Shown: positions 17,070 to 27,023, counted from the stretch's first letter. The stretch is 64,000 nucleotides of DNA from Rummeliibacillus stabekisii (GCF_007988965.1 NZ_BJVD01000005.1:1-64000), one strand, 5' to 3'. Made by a program: numbers and translations. Notes: a model not told the origin generated them from the letters alone.

Positions 17070-18032
17070 GTGAACAATAAATCAAATGACAATGATGGAA
17101 TTTTGCAACAAATGGGTTTAATACAAGGATCACTTCGTATGCCTGCATATAATGGAGCAAAACAAATGAGTACAATAGCAGGATCACTACGTATGCCTGC
17201 ATTTAATGGAGCAAAACAAATGAGTACAATAGCAGGATCACTACGTATGCCTGTATATAATATAGCAAGACAAATGGGATCAATACAAAAATCGCTACGT
17301 GTGCCTACATATAATTTAGCAAAACAAATGATTACATTACAAGATTCTTTAAATATAGGGGCGTTAGGAAATGTAAGACAACTTTTGAATAATATCAACT
17401 ATGAAGAATTAGAAGAAGCAATAAGTGGATTTGATGAAATTATTAGTATTGCTTCTGATAAATCGAGTGAAGTGAATACTAATCAAAAAACATATGATTC
17501 TGATGAACTTTTAGAACTAATTGATTCCAGAATTGCAGAACAACAAGCTAATGCTTCTACAGAGACTTTTACACTTAAACGATTTTTGTATGACTTAGCC
17601 TTAAATGTAAGTACAGAAATAGCAAAATATTTTTTGAATATTATTATATCTACATTTTTACTAGTAGGTGGTTATATTACTGTTGAAAATCACTTTTCTC
17701 TTGTTAATAAACTTCAGATTAATATTTATGAACATGAAGTGAATAATTACCGAGAAGTAAAGCAAATTATAAAAACGGATAACAACTTATCGAATTATGA
17801 ATATTTGAATGAAATAGGTATTCTTAGAAAAGATACCTTTATTCGAAATAGTAATAATAGGAATTCTCATTTTTCGTATCTACATGCAATCCCTGAAAAT
17901 ACTGTTGTAAGCATCATAGAAAATAGAAAAAATTGGATACTTATTCAGTTCAAAATTGAAGATGAGTATGTAGAAGGATGGGTTGAAGAATCAAAAGTTA
18001 TAAAATTCAAAAAAAGAAAACGAAAGAATTAA
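17070..18032 (+). CDS. Membrane protein with four 18-residue repeats and an SH3-like end
   Basis: The GTG at 17070 lies 8 nt after GGGAGG; the ATG at 16986 gives a spurious hydrophobic extension. The 320-residue product begins with four near-identical 18-residue units of the type SLRMPxYNxAKQM (see 17112-17327), a degenerate fifth, then an acidic helical region. A membrane segment (YFLNIIISTFLLVGGYITV) follows. The last ~100 residues resemble an SH3-type barrel (VVSIIENRKNWILIQF, EGWVEESKVIKF) and a very basic tail. Eighteen residues equal five alpha-helical turns, so the repeats could form one continuous amphipathic face. It is followed by a strong terminator. No family is recognised. Confidence 0.75.
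   Translation: MNNKSNDNDGILQQMGLIQGSLRMPAYNGAKQMSTIAGSLRMPAFNGAKQMSTIAGSLRMPVYNIARQMGSIQKSLRVPTYNLAKQMITLQDSLNIGALGNVRQLLNNINYEELEEAISGFDEIISIASDKSSEVNTNQKTYDSDELLELIDSRIAEQQANASTETFTLKRFLYDLALNVSTEIAKYFLNIIISTFLLVGGYITVENHFSLVNKLQINIYEHEVNNYREVKQIIKTDNNLSNYEYLNEIGILRKDTFIRNSNNRNSHFSYLHAIPENTVVSIIENRKNWILIQFKIEDEYVEGWVEESKVIKFKKRKRKN
17112..17327 (+). repeat. Four tandem 54-bp coding repeats
   Basis: Units start at 17112, 17166, 17220 and 17274, each beginning with ATG and ending with CAA. Units two and three are almost identical, and a degenerate fifth begins at 17328. They encode the 18-residue repeats. The near identity suggests recent expansion. Confidence 0.9.
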
Positions 18033-18159
18033 TAAAATTAGGTGTTCAGTATCAACCAGTGTGTAAAGCTCAAATGCACAACATTACTTCTTAAGTATTT
18101 AATTGCATCAATACTTATTTTCGGGTAAACTTGTAAATATAAATTCATATTTCAATGGG

Positions 18160-18217
18160 AAAACCCCACTTTAACTACGAACTGTTTATTTGTTCGTGTG
18201 TAAAGTGGGGTTTTTTA
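18160..18217 (+). terminator. Strong bipartite terminator
   Basis: AAAACCCCACTTTA pairs with TAAAGTGGGGTTTT, enclosing a second small stem (TACGAAC/GTTCGTG) and followed by TTTTTT. It lies directly upstream of the giant surface-protein gene at 18254, so it either ends 17070-18032 or acts as a leader attenuator. Confidence 0.8.
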
Positions 18218-18253
18218 TTTTGCCTCTAATATTGATGAAAGGTCGGTAAACAT

Positions 18254-21200
18254 ATGAACGATAAATCAATAAAGAAAGGTAGGAGGAGATTTACCAAAAG
18301 GGTTATTAAAGTAGCCTTATGTTTTGCGTTGTTTAGTAGCGCTTCACTTTCGTATCTGTCGACCCAGGCTAATGCTGCTGAAAATAATACGACTAAAAAG
18401 TATACCTATACTGGTGGTTCGGATACTTTTGTTGCTCCGTATAAAGGTATTTATATTTTGACTGCTAATGGAGCACAAGGTGTGAATGGTGGTCTTGGTG
18501 GTTCAGCCGTAGCAAAAGTACAGCTTGAGAAAGATGACGTACTGGGAATCACAGTTGGAGGTCAAGATACCAAATTTGGCGGTGGAGCGGGGGCTAACAA
18601 TGGGGGCGATCCGACTTCGATTATCGTTTTGAATGGTGATACACTGCTTATCGGCGGTGGAGGCGGTGGAGGAACAGGCGGTACTCCTGGAGGCCAAGGT
18701 TCAGGCACAAAAGGGCCTAGTGTTGGTTCAGGAACTGGTAAAGATGGTGCCAACGGTGGGGGCGGTGGTTCTTCTTACAGCTACACCTACGAAACTGGTT
18801 ACTATGAAGATTACGGCCATTATGAAACGAGAACAAGAACAGAATATCGAACTGAAACTCAAGTCCGTTGTTCAAACGGAAACGGCAGTGACCATGCGGG
18901 TGAGTGTATTTATGATCACAATAATGAGTATACAGTAACTATCCAGGTTCCTTACACAGTTACTTACCAAGAATGGGTGAAAGACGGTAATAGATGGGTA
19001 CATACAGGCTATTCAACGGTATCTGGTAAAGGCGGTAGTGGTGGCAGCAACTATTATTCAAAGTTAGTTACACAAATGAATTCACTTGTTGGTGTACAAC
19101 CCGGAACCGGCACAGCCTCTATTACAGCGTATAATTACTTCCCAATATTAATAGTCAATACTGCTGAAACGGGGAATGAAATTGCTTATGGTAATAGTTT
19201 TATTGTGCGCGGCAATGTAAATGATCCTGATTCTGCGTCAGAGACAATGGATAATGTTAATGTGTTTTATTCAGTGGATGGTGGAGAGACAAAAAAACTC
19301 AACATCACCTCAACATCAGGAACAAACTTTGAAGGGGATATTCCTGGTCTATATATCGGTAAACATACAGTGAATTTATGGGCTAAGGATAACTTAGATG
19401 GACAATCTGAACTTGAGAGCGCAAAAGTGACCGTTTTAGATAAAACTCCGCCCGAAATTAAAGTAGATAATCTAAAAGACGATGACTTTGTGATTGATGG
19501 AATCACTCCTCACGTTGAAGTGACCGATGATACAGAGCCCATCACTACAACAGCTACTTTAGACGACAAGGAATATAAGTTGAGTACTGCCATTGAAGAA
19601 AGTGGCCAACATACTTTAATAATTACAGCCACAGATGGTGTTGAAAATACCATTAAAAAACTAATCAAATTCACCGTGAATAAAACTCCTGTTCTTAAAG
19701 AAGCAATAAAAGAGCAAGAAACCCAAAAGTTTAACGAGATTTCTATCGATTTAGATGAGCACTTTTACGATGCCGAAGATGAAGGCATGACTTATACAGC
19801 AGCTTCTAGTGATGAATCTGTAATTAAAGCAATTGTAGAGGGCTCTACATTGAAACTGACTGCACTAAGACAAGGTGAATTAGATATTAGTATTGTAGCT
19901 AACGATGGTCATAGTAATTCCAAGATAGCTACTTTTAAGAGTATGGTAAAAACTCGCCAACCAAAGCTAGAAATTTCGACAAAAGATTTAATCATCATTG
20001 GTGACAAAGATGATTTAGCAGTCGATGGGACCGTGTTGGACGAAGATATTGAGGATGTAACAGTAACAGGAACCATTAACGGTAAACCGCAAGCAATCAA
20101 TGTAGCAGCAACGAATGAAAAAACAGAATGGATCTTAAACTGGTCTGAATTAGGGCAAGCAGTTTATTCTGATTTAACTTTCAAGGCTGAAGACAAGTTT
20201 GGCGGTACGAATAAAGTGGATTATCCTTATTTAGTAGTAAAGGTTGCGGGGGCTGCTAAAGATTATCAAGAATTAGCAGAGGTCTATGCAGCTGATCTTT
20301 CAGAGGATATAAATGAATTGACTGCGGACAAGCATAACTCTTTATTAGATGCCTATTACTCAATGGGAAAATTAGAAAATGAGAATACAGCAGATAACTT
20401 GAAGAATGCAAAAGCTAAAGTAGATCTTTTATCGAATGGAGTAGTGAAAGAGAATTATCTCCTGGCTTTAAAAGAAAAGGCTTGGAACTACACGCTAAAT
20501 CACTTAGCAGATGTCGATTCATTTGTATTAACTTTAGCTGGCATTAATAACGTTGTAGCAAGCAATGAGAGTTTATATAATGCCAAAGCTGTGCTATACG
20601 ATCAAGATATCACTTCTAACGTATTGTTGGGAGAATTTGACCGTAAACACATGCAACAAGTCGTTGATAGTATTAATTTGCTAGTAGCAGCTCAAACAGA
20701 ATCAACGATGGAAAAATGGTATGAAGTAAAAGAGCAAGCTCTTGCCTTAACGATGGGTAAATACCAAAAAGAACTGTTAGAAACGGTGACAAGTAGCGTA
20801 TTAGGTTTATTAGAGCGGTCTCCTGAAAAGTTGAAAAATGAGTGGTTAGAGAAATTCTTCGACATTTCAACAGAGGATGAAAATGAAGCTGATTATAAAG
20901 TTTATCTTAGCGATATTAATAAATCCTTAAACAAGCAACTTACCATTAATGATTTGATGAGAGTGACTGTAGAGGTAGATAACGTAAATGATTTACTTAA
21001 ATCAGGAATCAAGAATCCAACTAAAAAATCTGTATCAGCATATACTCAAGCTGTTTCTGTTTTGGTTGATGGTTACTATAAAGATAGAGCTAAACAAAGT
21101 GAAATTAAGCTGAAATTAGCCCACCTTATTAACTTCCCAGAACAAAATAATGCGGATGATTTCAAATATCTAGGTTTAGTTGTTAATCCAGATAACCTTG

Positions 21201-23347
21201 AAGCTTATTATCCAAAATTAAAAGCCTACGTTGAAGAAATTGGAGCCAATAACTTTACGCTAAATGATGCTCAATTGATCATTAATGCTGTAGACACTTC
21301 TGTAGCAGCTGTAAATGAACTGAATGATGAAAACGTTGATAGCATGAGTAAAGCAATTGATAAATTACAGAATGGAAATTCTATATTTGCTGATTACTTA
21401 ACTCAAATTGAAAAAGGTATCTGGGAAATAGCTTTAACAGCTCCAGATAAATTATCTCAAATGCAATTCCAATCAATTTTAGATTCATCCTTTGATGTTC
21501 AAAATTATGAAGAGTACAAAACAAATTTAACAAAGTATTTAGAAGAAAAAGGATCGCTTAGTAAAGATAATGTCTTGATGATTGTAAAAGTTACAAATGC
21601 AGTTATTAATGCCGAAAAGCATCCAACCTTAGAAAATGAAATAGAAGCGGATACGCTCACTAATCAATTAAATGAGGGTCAACTAAAACACGATTTTCTT
21701 AATCGTTTAGAATCCGTTTTAATTACCATAGCCATTGATGGACCTAAGGAAACAGAATTGGCCGCATTAAAAGAGCTTGGAATTACAAATGCGCTGTCTC
21801 ATGACTATAAATCCGCATTCACCGATTACACTATTCATAATTCGAATGATATGCGTGAAGTAATTGATTATGTTAATACGCTTGTTAATGCACTAAATGA
21901 TTGGACTGAAGACAATGTGAAAGCTCTAAGCGAGAAAGTGGAGCAGCTGCAAGATAGTGAATTAAAGAACCAAGGTAAAGATTATGTTGAGTTGCTTTCT
22001 GTATATCGACAATCGCTTATTTCTTTTGATACCAACCACACCCTAGAAGATATTAAATCATCATTCACAGCGTTGAAGAAGGATTCTTATAAGGAATTAC
22101 TATCCAATAGTCAAAATGCGTTAGAGAAGCTTTCTGCTGCTATTAACGAGTTAACGTTAGAAGCAAAAGGAGAAGCAAAAGATGCAATTGACATGATGAA
22201 TGCTAGTAAAGTGAAGGGTGAATTGTTATCCAAATGGACAGAATTACATTTGAAATATATAAACACCCATTTAGAAGAACTTAATCTATCCAGCTTGAAT
22301 GACTTAGGGATTAAAGGTGTAAGCGAAGAATATATGCAAAAATATATAGATTCACTTATTCAGTACAAAGAAGATAAAGGAACAGAGTTATCTAAAGAGG
22401 ATGTCCAACTAGTAGTAGATACTGTAAACATGGTCAATAAGGCAGAACTTTTAAATGATAGATCAGTCGCTAAAGAGGCACTAACTTTAGCTGAAACTTT
22501 GGTGAAAGGCGTTTTAAGAGATGAATTTACAAAAGATATGAACGATTTAATTAAGAAACTCACACCTCCTGCTGGAACGCCAATTGTACAGAATCCCGAA
22601 AAAGATTGGTTAACCTATGTACAAAAAAATCCAACTATCGTGACAGATGATGACCTTAAAAAAGCTGGGCTTACTGGGATTAATAGCAACTATATTGATG
22701 ATTATCGTTCTTCCTTAGAACGCTATATGAAAGATAGAGGATGTATCCTTTCAAAAGAAGAGATTCAAAGGATTATAGATATTATCAATTTGTTAGGTTC
22801 ACCTACTGAAAAGCTTAATTTAAGTGATAAAGAAATGAGTAAATTAAAGAACTTGATAGAACTTTTGGCAGAAGGCGAATTAAAAGAGATGTTCACTCGA
22901 CAATTTGAAGCCAATAAACCAAATAAGCCAGATAATCTAGGAAAACCATCCGGAGAATTGACGACTCCAATAAATGTGATTCAAATTGAAAAAGGAAATG
23001 CAGTTGATATGAATGTTAGATTAAATCGTGTTTCGCTTGATAGCAATAAAGTGAAATTAAACATAAAAACAACTGCTTCCAAAACAATGAAGAAGCCACT
23101 ACTTTCAATTTACACTGAAAAAGGTAAGAAACAGACGCTTTTAAAAAAAATAAATATTGGAAAGTTAGTTAAAGGCAAAACAAAAGTAATTAATTACACA
23201 ACCAACTTACAACCTGGTAATGATTATAAAATCACTGCTTACTTAACTGATGGTAATCATAAGATTGAAGCTAAAAATTCAATTAATGCTAAACAACTTA
23301 AACACTATCTGTTCTTAGAATCAGTAAGTAATACAGTGAGCAAATAA
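18254..23347 (+). CDS. Giant secreted protein: glycine-rich, Ig-like and helical-repeat regions
   Basis: This 1697-residue exported protein has a signal peptide over about residues 1-41 (cleavage near ANAA). Residues ~50-290 are a glycine-rich domain (YTYTGGSDTFVAPYKGIYIL, poly-Gly runs) with a Tyr/Thr/Glu-rich insert. Residues ~295-670 contain Ig-like/cadherin-type repeats (TPPEIKV, DDTEP, NDGHSNS). Residues ~675-1560 are a series of degenerate helical units of roughly 100 residues (Y-x2-Y-x-EEKG-LSK-DV pattern, then VNxVxxA). The C-terminus is beta-rich and basic. There is no LPXTG anchor. The layout suggests a long extracellular fibre or adhesin, which is inference. The gene at 23427 follows after a terminator and encodes another small exported protein. 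Confidence 0.85.
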   Translation: MNDKSIKKGRRRFTKRVIKVALCFALFSSASLSYLSTQANAAENNTTKKYTYTGGSDTFVAPYKGIYILTANGAQGVNGGLGGSAVAKVQLEKDDVLGITVGGQDTKFGGGAGANNGGDPTSIIVLNGDTLLIGGGGGGGTGGTPGGQGSGTKGPSVGSGTGKDGANGGGGGSSYSYTYETGYYEDYGHYETRTRTEYRTETQVRCSNGNGSDHAGECIYDHNNEYTVTIQVPYTVTYQEWVKDGNRWVHTGYSTVSGKGGSGGSNYYSKLVTQMNSLVGVQPGTGTASITAYNYFPILIVNTAETGNEIAYGNSFIVRGNVNDPDSASETMDNVNVFYSVDGGETKKLNITSTSGTNFEGDIPGLYIGKHTVNLWAKDNLDGQSELESAKVTVLDKTPPEIKVDNLKDDDFVIDGITPHVEVTDDTEPITTTATLDDKEYKLSTAIEESGQHTLIITATDGVENTIKKLIKFTVNKTPVLKEAIKEQETQKFNEISIDLDEHFYDAEDEGMTYTAASSDESVIKAIVEGSTLKLTALRQGELDISIVANDGHSNSKIATFKSMVKTRQPKLEISTKDLIIIGDKDDLAVDGTVLDEDIEDVTVTGTINGKPQAINVAATNEKTEWILNWSELGQAVYSDLTFKAEDKFGGTNKVDYPYLVVKVAGAAKDYQELAEVYAADLSEDINELTADKHNSLLDAYYSMGKLENENTADNLKNAKAKVDLLSNGVVKENYLLALKEKAWNYTLNHLADVDSFVLTLAGINNVVASNESLYNAKAVLYDQDITSNVLLGEFDRKHMQQVVDSINLLVAAQTESTMEKWYEVKEQALALTMGKYQKELLETVTSSVLGLLERSPEKLKNEWLEKFFDISTEDENEADYKVYLSDINKSLNKQLTINDLMRVTVEVDNVNDLLKSGIKNPTKKSVSAYTQAVSVLVDGYYKDRAKQSEIKLKLAHLINFPEQNNADDFKYLGLVVNPDNLEAYYPKLKAYVEEIGANNFTLNDAQLIINAVDTSVAAVNELNDENVDSMSKAIDKLQNGNSIFADYLTQIEKGIWEIALTAPDKLSQMQFQSILDSSFDVQNYEEYKTNLTKYLEEKGSLSKDNVLMIVKVTNAVINAEKHPTLENEIEADTLTNQLNEGQLKHDFLNRLESVLITIAIDGPKETELAALKELGITNALSHDYKSAFTDYTIHNSNDMREVIDYVNTLVNALNDWTEDNVKALSEKVEQLQDSELKNQGKDYVELLSVYRQSLISFDTNHTLEDIKSSFTALKKDSYKELLSNSQNALEKLSAAINELTLEAKGEAKDAIDMMNASKVKGELLSKWTELHLKYINTHLEELNLSSLNDLGIKGVSEEYMQKYIDSLIQYKEDKGTELSKEDVQLVVDTVNMVNKAELLNDRSVAKEALTLAETLVKGVLRDEFTKDMNDLIKKLTPPAGTPIVQNPEKDWLTYVQKNPTIVTDDDLKKAGLTGINSNYIDDYRSSLERYMKDRGCILSKEEIQRIIDIINLLGSPTEKLNLSDKEMSKLKNLIELLAEGELKEMFTRQFEANKPNKPDNLGKPSGELTTPINVIQIEKGNAVDMNVRLNRVSLDSNKVKLNIKTTASKTMKKPLLSIYTEKGKKQTLLKKINIGKLVKGKTKVINYTTNLQPGNDYKITAYLTDGNHKIEAKNSINAKQLKHYLFLESVSNTVSK

Positions 23348-23359
23348 TAATTACTTGGA

Positions 23360-23396
23360 GGCTCGTAGCCTTGTATATAAGGCTACGGCTTTTTAA
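23360..23396 (+). terminator. Intrinsic terminator after the giant surface protein
   Basis: CGTAGCCTTGTATATAAGGCTACG is a near-perfect hairpin followed by TTTTT. Confidence 0.85.
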
Positions 23397-23426
23397 CAAA
23401 ATAATTTAAATTAGAAGGAGTAAATA

Positions 23427-24170
23427 ATGAAGAAACAAAGTAGAGTGAAAATTATACTAACGATAGTATGTAGTGTATTTTTATTATTTAGTGCTGCTAC
23501 TAGTCAGTCAGCTTCAGCTGCTGTACCAAGGGCTGTTCTTTCTAAACCAATTAGCGGTAAGATATTGAATAAGCCGGTAAATGTAAAGTTTGATGTCATA
23601 TATCCTACTGATTTTTATTTTGCTGTTTTTATGGGGAACACTCTTGCAGAAAATAAAGAAAATGCCACTAAATACACTGTGACATTATTGAACGGGAAAA
23701 ATGAGAGGAAAGAGACAAGCTCTATGAGTAGTTTTTACGAAGAAAAATCTAAAAACTATTTCTACTATCAAACGATAGATACTCAATTAGATCCTGGTCA
23801 CTACACTTTAAAAATATCTTTCAAAAAGGGCGTTTCTTTGGTCAACACTCAACTTTATAATCTATATACAGACTATGAAGTGCGCGGGGGTAAAGTTTCT
23901 TCAGTCTCTTTAAAAACTAAATTAAAATCACCACAATCTCTTAAAAAGACTCTCGTATTGAATGCTAAGGCTAAAGGTGAATACTTGAAATACAGTTTTA
24001 CCGTTATTGATAAACATAAGAAAAGAACTGTAATACGTAATTTCAGTTCTAAAAACACAGCAAACTGGAAACCAAAAAAAGTTGGTACTTATAAAGTTGA
24101 AGTACTGGTTAAGAACATAGTATCAGGTAAAACTGCTTCTAAAACTATTACATATAAAATTAAAAAATAA
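23427..24170 (+). CDS. Secreted beta-sandwich protein (triple-tyrosine-like C-terminus)
   Basis: This 247-residue exported protein starts at an ATG after AGAAGGAG. The signal peptide ends near SASA-A. The first half is beta-rich (TDFYFAVFMGN, DPGHYTLKISFKKG). The last ~90 residues, with EYLKYSFTVIDKHKKR and KVGTYKVEVLVKN, resemble the Y_Y_Y (triple-tyrosine) fold common at the end of Bacillus secreted proteins. It lies 80 nt after the giant protein, behind a terminator, so it may be a separately expressed partner. There is no cell-wall anchor. Confidence 0.75.
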   Translation: MKKQSRVKIILTIVCSVFLLFSAATSQSASAAVPRAVLSKPISGKILNKPVNVKFDVIYPTDFYFAVFMGNTLAENKENATKYTVTLLNGKNERKETSSMSSFYEEKSKNYFYYQTIDTQLDPGHYTLKISFKKGVSLVNTQLYNLYTDYEVRGGKVSSVSLKTKLKSPQSLKKTLVLNAKAKGEYLKYSFTVIDKHKKRTVIRNFSSKNTANWKPKKVGTYKVEVLVKNIVSGKTASKTITYKIKK

Positions 24171-24216
24171 CATTTTAATTTTATCCTGGAACAGTTCACT
24201 ACTTAATCAAACTTTA

Positions 24217-24272
24217 AAACCTCATTTTGTTTGTGATGACACTTCAATCATATAAGCAAAGTGGGGTTTTTT
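24217..24272 (+). terminator. Intrinsic terminator
   Basis: AAAACCTCATTTTG pairs (with G-T pairs) with CAAAGTGGGGTTTT, followed by TTTTTT. It closes the gene ending at 24170 and lies just before the ribosome site of the gene starting at 24309. Confidence 0.75.
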
Positions 24273-24308
24273 ACTTATTACATATCGCATAAAAGTGAGG
24301 GTTACGCA

Positions 24309-25361
24309 TTGAATTTATTAATTAATATTGGCTTATTACCTCTTTTAATGATACCCATAATCTACATCATGCTGGCCATTTTAGCATTTATGGTATACAA
24401 AAGAACAAATATTAAAAAGGATATGTATCTTTCTATAACATATACAGTATTAACCGTATTTTCATTCATCATTTTCGGTTCCATTCATGAATCTAAGTTA
24501 TCGTTTTGGGGAGTACCCTACCATATCGCAAGCGTCTGTTTAATGTTCCATATAGCAATAACAACTTATTTCACAAAGAAATACACAAAATTAGAATTAT
24601 CGTTATGTACAATTATCACTATATTTCTTCTATTATCTCTTAGTATTGATATGCTTTTCGCAGGAATAATTGTTATGACAACCTTCCTTGCTGCAGGTAT
24701 TTGGATGACATATCGAGGAATTCGATATTATGAAGATAATGTATTAAGAGGTATTGTATTAATTGCATTGGGGTTATTCGACTTTATCGGTCAATGGTTC
24801 CCCTTTGAAAGTGGAATTTTCTTATATGGTGTACTAGTAATTATGGCTATATTAATAGAAGCATACTACTACTTTTTACGTCTCGTTAATATGATACGTT
24901 CTGCAGGAATTAACAGCATTGTCGATCCAGTAACAAAATTGTATAATAAATCATTCTTACTGAAAAAAACAGAGAATTTATTAAGTAAACGAGAAATAGA
25001 TATTTTATATATTGATGTTGATAATATGAAGCAACTGTATGATGCACAAGATCCAGACAGCAGAGATCAACTCTTATATAAAATTGGATTAATCTTTAAA
25101 GAAGAAGTAGGAGAAAACGGCTTTGCTTGTCGATATGAAGGGGCCAACATGGTCGGAATAATGATAGGAGATAATACTGAGCAAATCGCTGAGAATTTTC
25201 TTAAACGGGTTCATGTAGAAGCAAATGCGGCTATAAGTTATGGAATAGCATCCTCTATTGAAGTTTCAGATACAGGAGAAGTTGTAACGTCATTAATAAA
25301 GATAGCGAATGAACGAATGTGTATATTTAAAAAAGATAAAGAGTCTAATGTAATAGGTTGA
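24309..25361 (+). CDS. Membrane protein with degenerate GGDEF domain
   Basis: I chose TTG at 24309, 7 nt after GTGAGGG; the GTG at 24261 lies inside a terminator. The 350-residue product has about seven N-terminal membrane helices, then a GGDEF-type domain (DPVTKLYNKSFLLKK, DILYIDVDNMKQLYD). The active-site motif expected as GG(D/E)EF reads EGANM within RYEGANMVGIM, so it is unlikely to make cyclic di-GMP. It may bind a nucleotide or act as a structural relic. The two genes downstream (25495, 25807) could be in the same transcription unit. No cyclic di-GMP riboswitch was seen nearby. Confidence 0.75.
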   Translation: MNLLINIGLLPLLMIPIIYIMLAILAFMVYKRTNIKKDMYLSITYTVLTVFSFIIFGSIHESKLSFWGVPYHIASVCLMFHIAITTYFTKKYTKLELSLCTIITIFLLLSLSIDMLFAGIIVMTTFLAAGIWMTYRGIRYYEDNVLRGIVLIALGLFDFIGQWFPFESGIFLYGVLVIMAILIEAYYYFLRLVNMIRSAGINSIVDPVTKLYNKSFLLKKTENLLSKREIDILYIDVDNMKQLYDAQDPDSRDQLLYKIGLIFKEEVGENGFACRYEGANMVGIMIGDNTEQIAENFLKRVHVEANAAISYGIASSIEVSDTGEVVTSLIKIANERMCIFKKDKESNVIG

Positions 25362-25494
25362 TATACTTAGTAGTTTTAAAATATAATAAGTTTCATATAG
25401 TTTCATGCCAATAAATCCATTTGCAATAGACTTAGAATTTAAATATTTAGACATTTTAATTTCTTTATACCATAAAGTATTGGAGGTAATTACT

Positions 25495-25806
25495 TTGCTA
25501 GTGATACAAATGGATACATTTCATTACCACCGAAGCAAAGATATAATATACGAAGCAGGTACAAATAAACTTTGTATCTTTGCTTGTATAAATATAAATA
25601 GAGCACAGAAGAAGGGGAAATTAAACAGAAGAACTATAATTGATGGACCTTCTTTTCTCATTGAAACAGATGTAAGATCTTCTGATCCGGATTATTTGGA
25701 GTTACCAAATGCTGACGTTTTTTATGAATTATCAAAAGATAAATATGACGAACTATTACACACTGCAAAGGAAGATAAAAAATCATTTATCTTATATGGA
25801 GACTAG
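25495..25806 (+). CDS. Hypothetical protein, 103 aa
   Basis: TTG at 25495 lies 8 nt after TTGGAGGT; the upstream in-frame ATG at 25405 has no site. The soluble product carries a Cys-containing strand (NKLCIFACININ) and an acidic C-terminal half. Its stop codon (25804-25806) directly abuts the ATG of the membrane protein at 25807, so translation is likely coupled. The family is not recognised. Confidence 0.6.
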   Translation: MLVIQMDTFHYHRSKDIIYEAGTNKLCIFACININRAQKKGKLNRRTIIDGPSFLIETDVRSSDPDYLELPNADVFYELSKDKYDELLHTAKEDKKSFILYGD

Positions 25807-26655
25807 ATGATAGATGGAATCGGACAATTAATTCTAAAAACAATAACTGAATTATTTGGAAATAATTATATATATTTCTTAATTTACTTGTCACTCTTGT
25901 TTGTAACTATTTGGTTGTTCAGAGAATTTAAAAATAAAGTAGACAATGAAGAAAAGAACAAGAAAGAAAAGATAGAAACTATCTTAACTATATTAATTGA
26001 TTTAAAATTTGAACTTAAAGATTTTTATCAGAACAAAGACAATTTAAAAATAGTAAAAGAGAAGTTAGTAAAAGCTTCTCCATACTTATCATACGAATTA
26101 TGCCAAGATATCTATAAATTTAGTGAGCAGATAAACGAAAATGAAATTACCGAATTTATAAGTAAGCTTAGCGTTGAAATCGATACATATAAAAGTGAGC
26201 AAAATAATGAAATACTACAGTTAAATAAAATAACTATAGGAGGGATAATAGGTTATTATTATAAAACAATGTTTAAACCTGTAGTGTTACCTATTTTACT
26301 TACCCTTTTAGCTATTATTATGGGTTTGTTTTTACTATATATTTTTTTAGGATTGTTCCAATCAAAGTCAATTGTTGATAAATATTACCTCCTTCAACAA
26401 ATATTTAATATAATTATTTTTGTATCATTAATTATTTTTATTATTGATTCATTAATAATGGGGAAATTAAATTGGCGTAAAAAAGAATGGATATCTATTG
26501 CTATACTTTTAACAGCATCTTTAATATGCTTGGGACTTTTTTCTGAATACAATTTTTTAGCTATAATAAATTGTATTTTATATATCTTATTTCCTAAAAC
26601 AATAAAACTGTTTAAGAGAATAAAATATTTGTCAATAAAAAATGGAAAAATTTAA
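25807..26655 (+). CDS. Membrane protein, four to five helices, unknown function
   Basis: This 282-residue protein starts at the base after the preceding stop. One N-terminal membrane helix (YFLIYLSLLFVTIWLF) is followed by a ~110-residue helical, charged cytoplasmic or extracellular region. Three or four more helices follow (VVLPILLTLLAIIMGLFLLY, FNIIIFVSLIIFIID, ISIAILLTASLICLGLF, INCILYILFP). A single helix, soluble helical domain and terminal helix bundle occur in several toxin or effector membrane proteins, but no motif identifies it. Its partner is probably the gene at 25495. Confidence 0.7.
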   Translation: MIDGIGQLILKTITELFGNNYIYFLIYLSLLFVTIWLFREFKNKVDNEEKNKKEKIETILTILIDLKFELKDFYQNKDNLKIVKEKLVKASPYLSYELCQDIYKFSEQINENEITEFISKLSVEIDTYKSEQNNEILQLNKITIGGIIGYYYKTMFKPVVLPILLTLLAIIMGLFLLYIFLGLFQSKSIVDKYYLLQQIFNIIIFVSLIIFIIDSLIMGKLNWRKKEWISIAILLTASLICLGLFSEYNFLAIINCILYILFPKTIKLFKRIKYLSIKNGKI

Positions 26656-27023
26656 TCTGATAAGTTGATTTTAAACACATCCTTAGTGGTGTGTTTTTTG
26701 ATTTTCTTTTTTTCATTTCTTTGCATTCTTTTACTGAATTTATCTCATTTTTTTCATTAAAGTTATAACAGTTTCTCGTATTAATTTGTAATCAAATTTC
26801 ACGATAATATATTCATAAAATTACTGAGTATTTCTCTTCTAAATCAAGTTTTGAAGATTGGAAAAGTATCTGATTAATTACAGTAAGAGAGAAGTAGAAA
26901 TGGAATCTCTAGAAATATGAACTATATAAGGCGTGAAGAGTGTATAATTCTTATGGTATACGATAAAGGAATGCAGGTGAGCAAAAACACCTAAAACATT
27001 CTATAGATGGGAGACAAGAATTA
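26656..27023. other. Gap holding a terminator and the PIN-gene leader
   Basis: At 26673-26699 an AAACACA/TGTGTTT hairpin with a T run ends the upstream operon. The remaining ~320 nt are AT-rich and contain no gene. Just before the gene at 27024 a GATGGGAGACAAG ribosome site is visible. Confidence 0.5.

Noticed and set aside
17112-17327. CRISPR array
   Set aside because: The repeats are contiguous 54-bp coding units without spacers, and no cas gene is present.
17024-17398. Minus-strand frame over the 54-bp repeats
   Set aside because: It is a shadow of the repeat-encoding gene; its repeats are only the complement of the coding ones.
24172-24308. Cyclic di-GMP riboswitch before the GGDEF-like gene
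   Set aside because: The gap holds a simple terminator; none of the conserved GEMM motifs is present.
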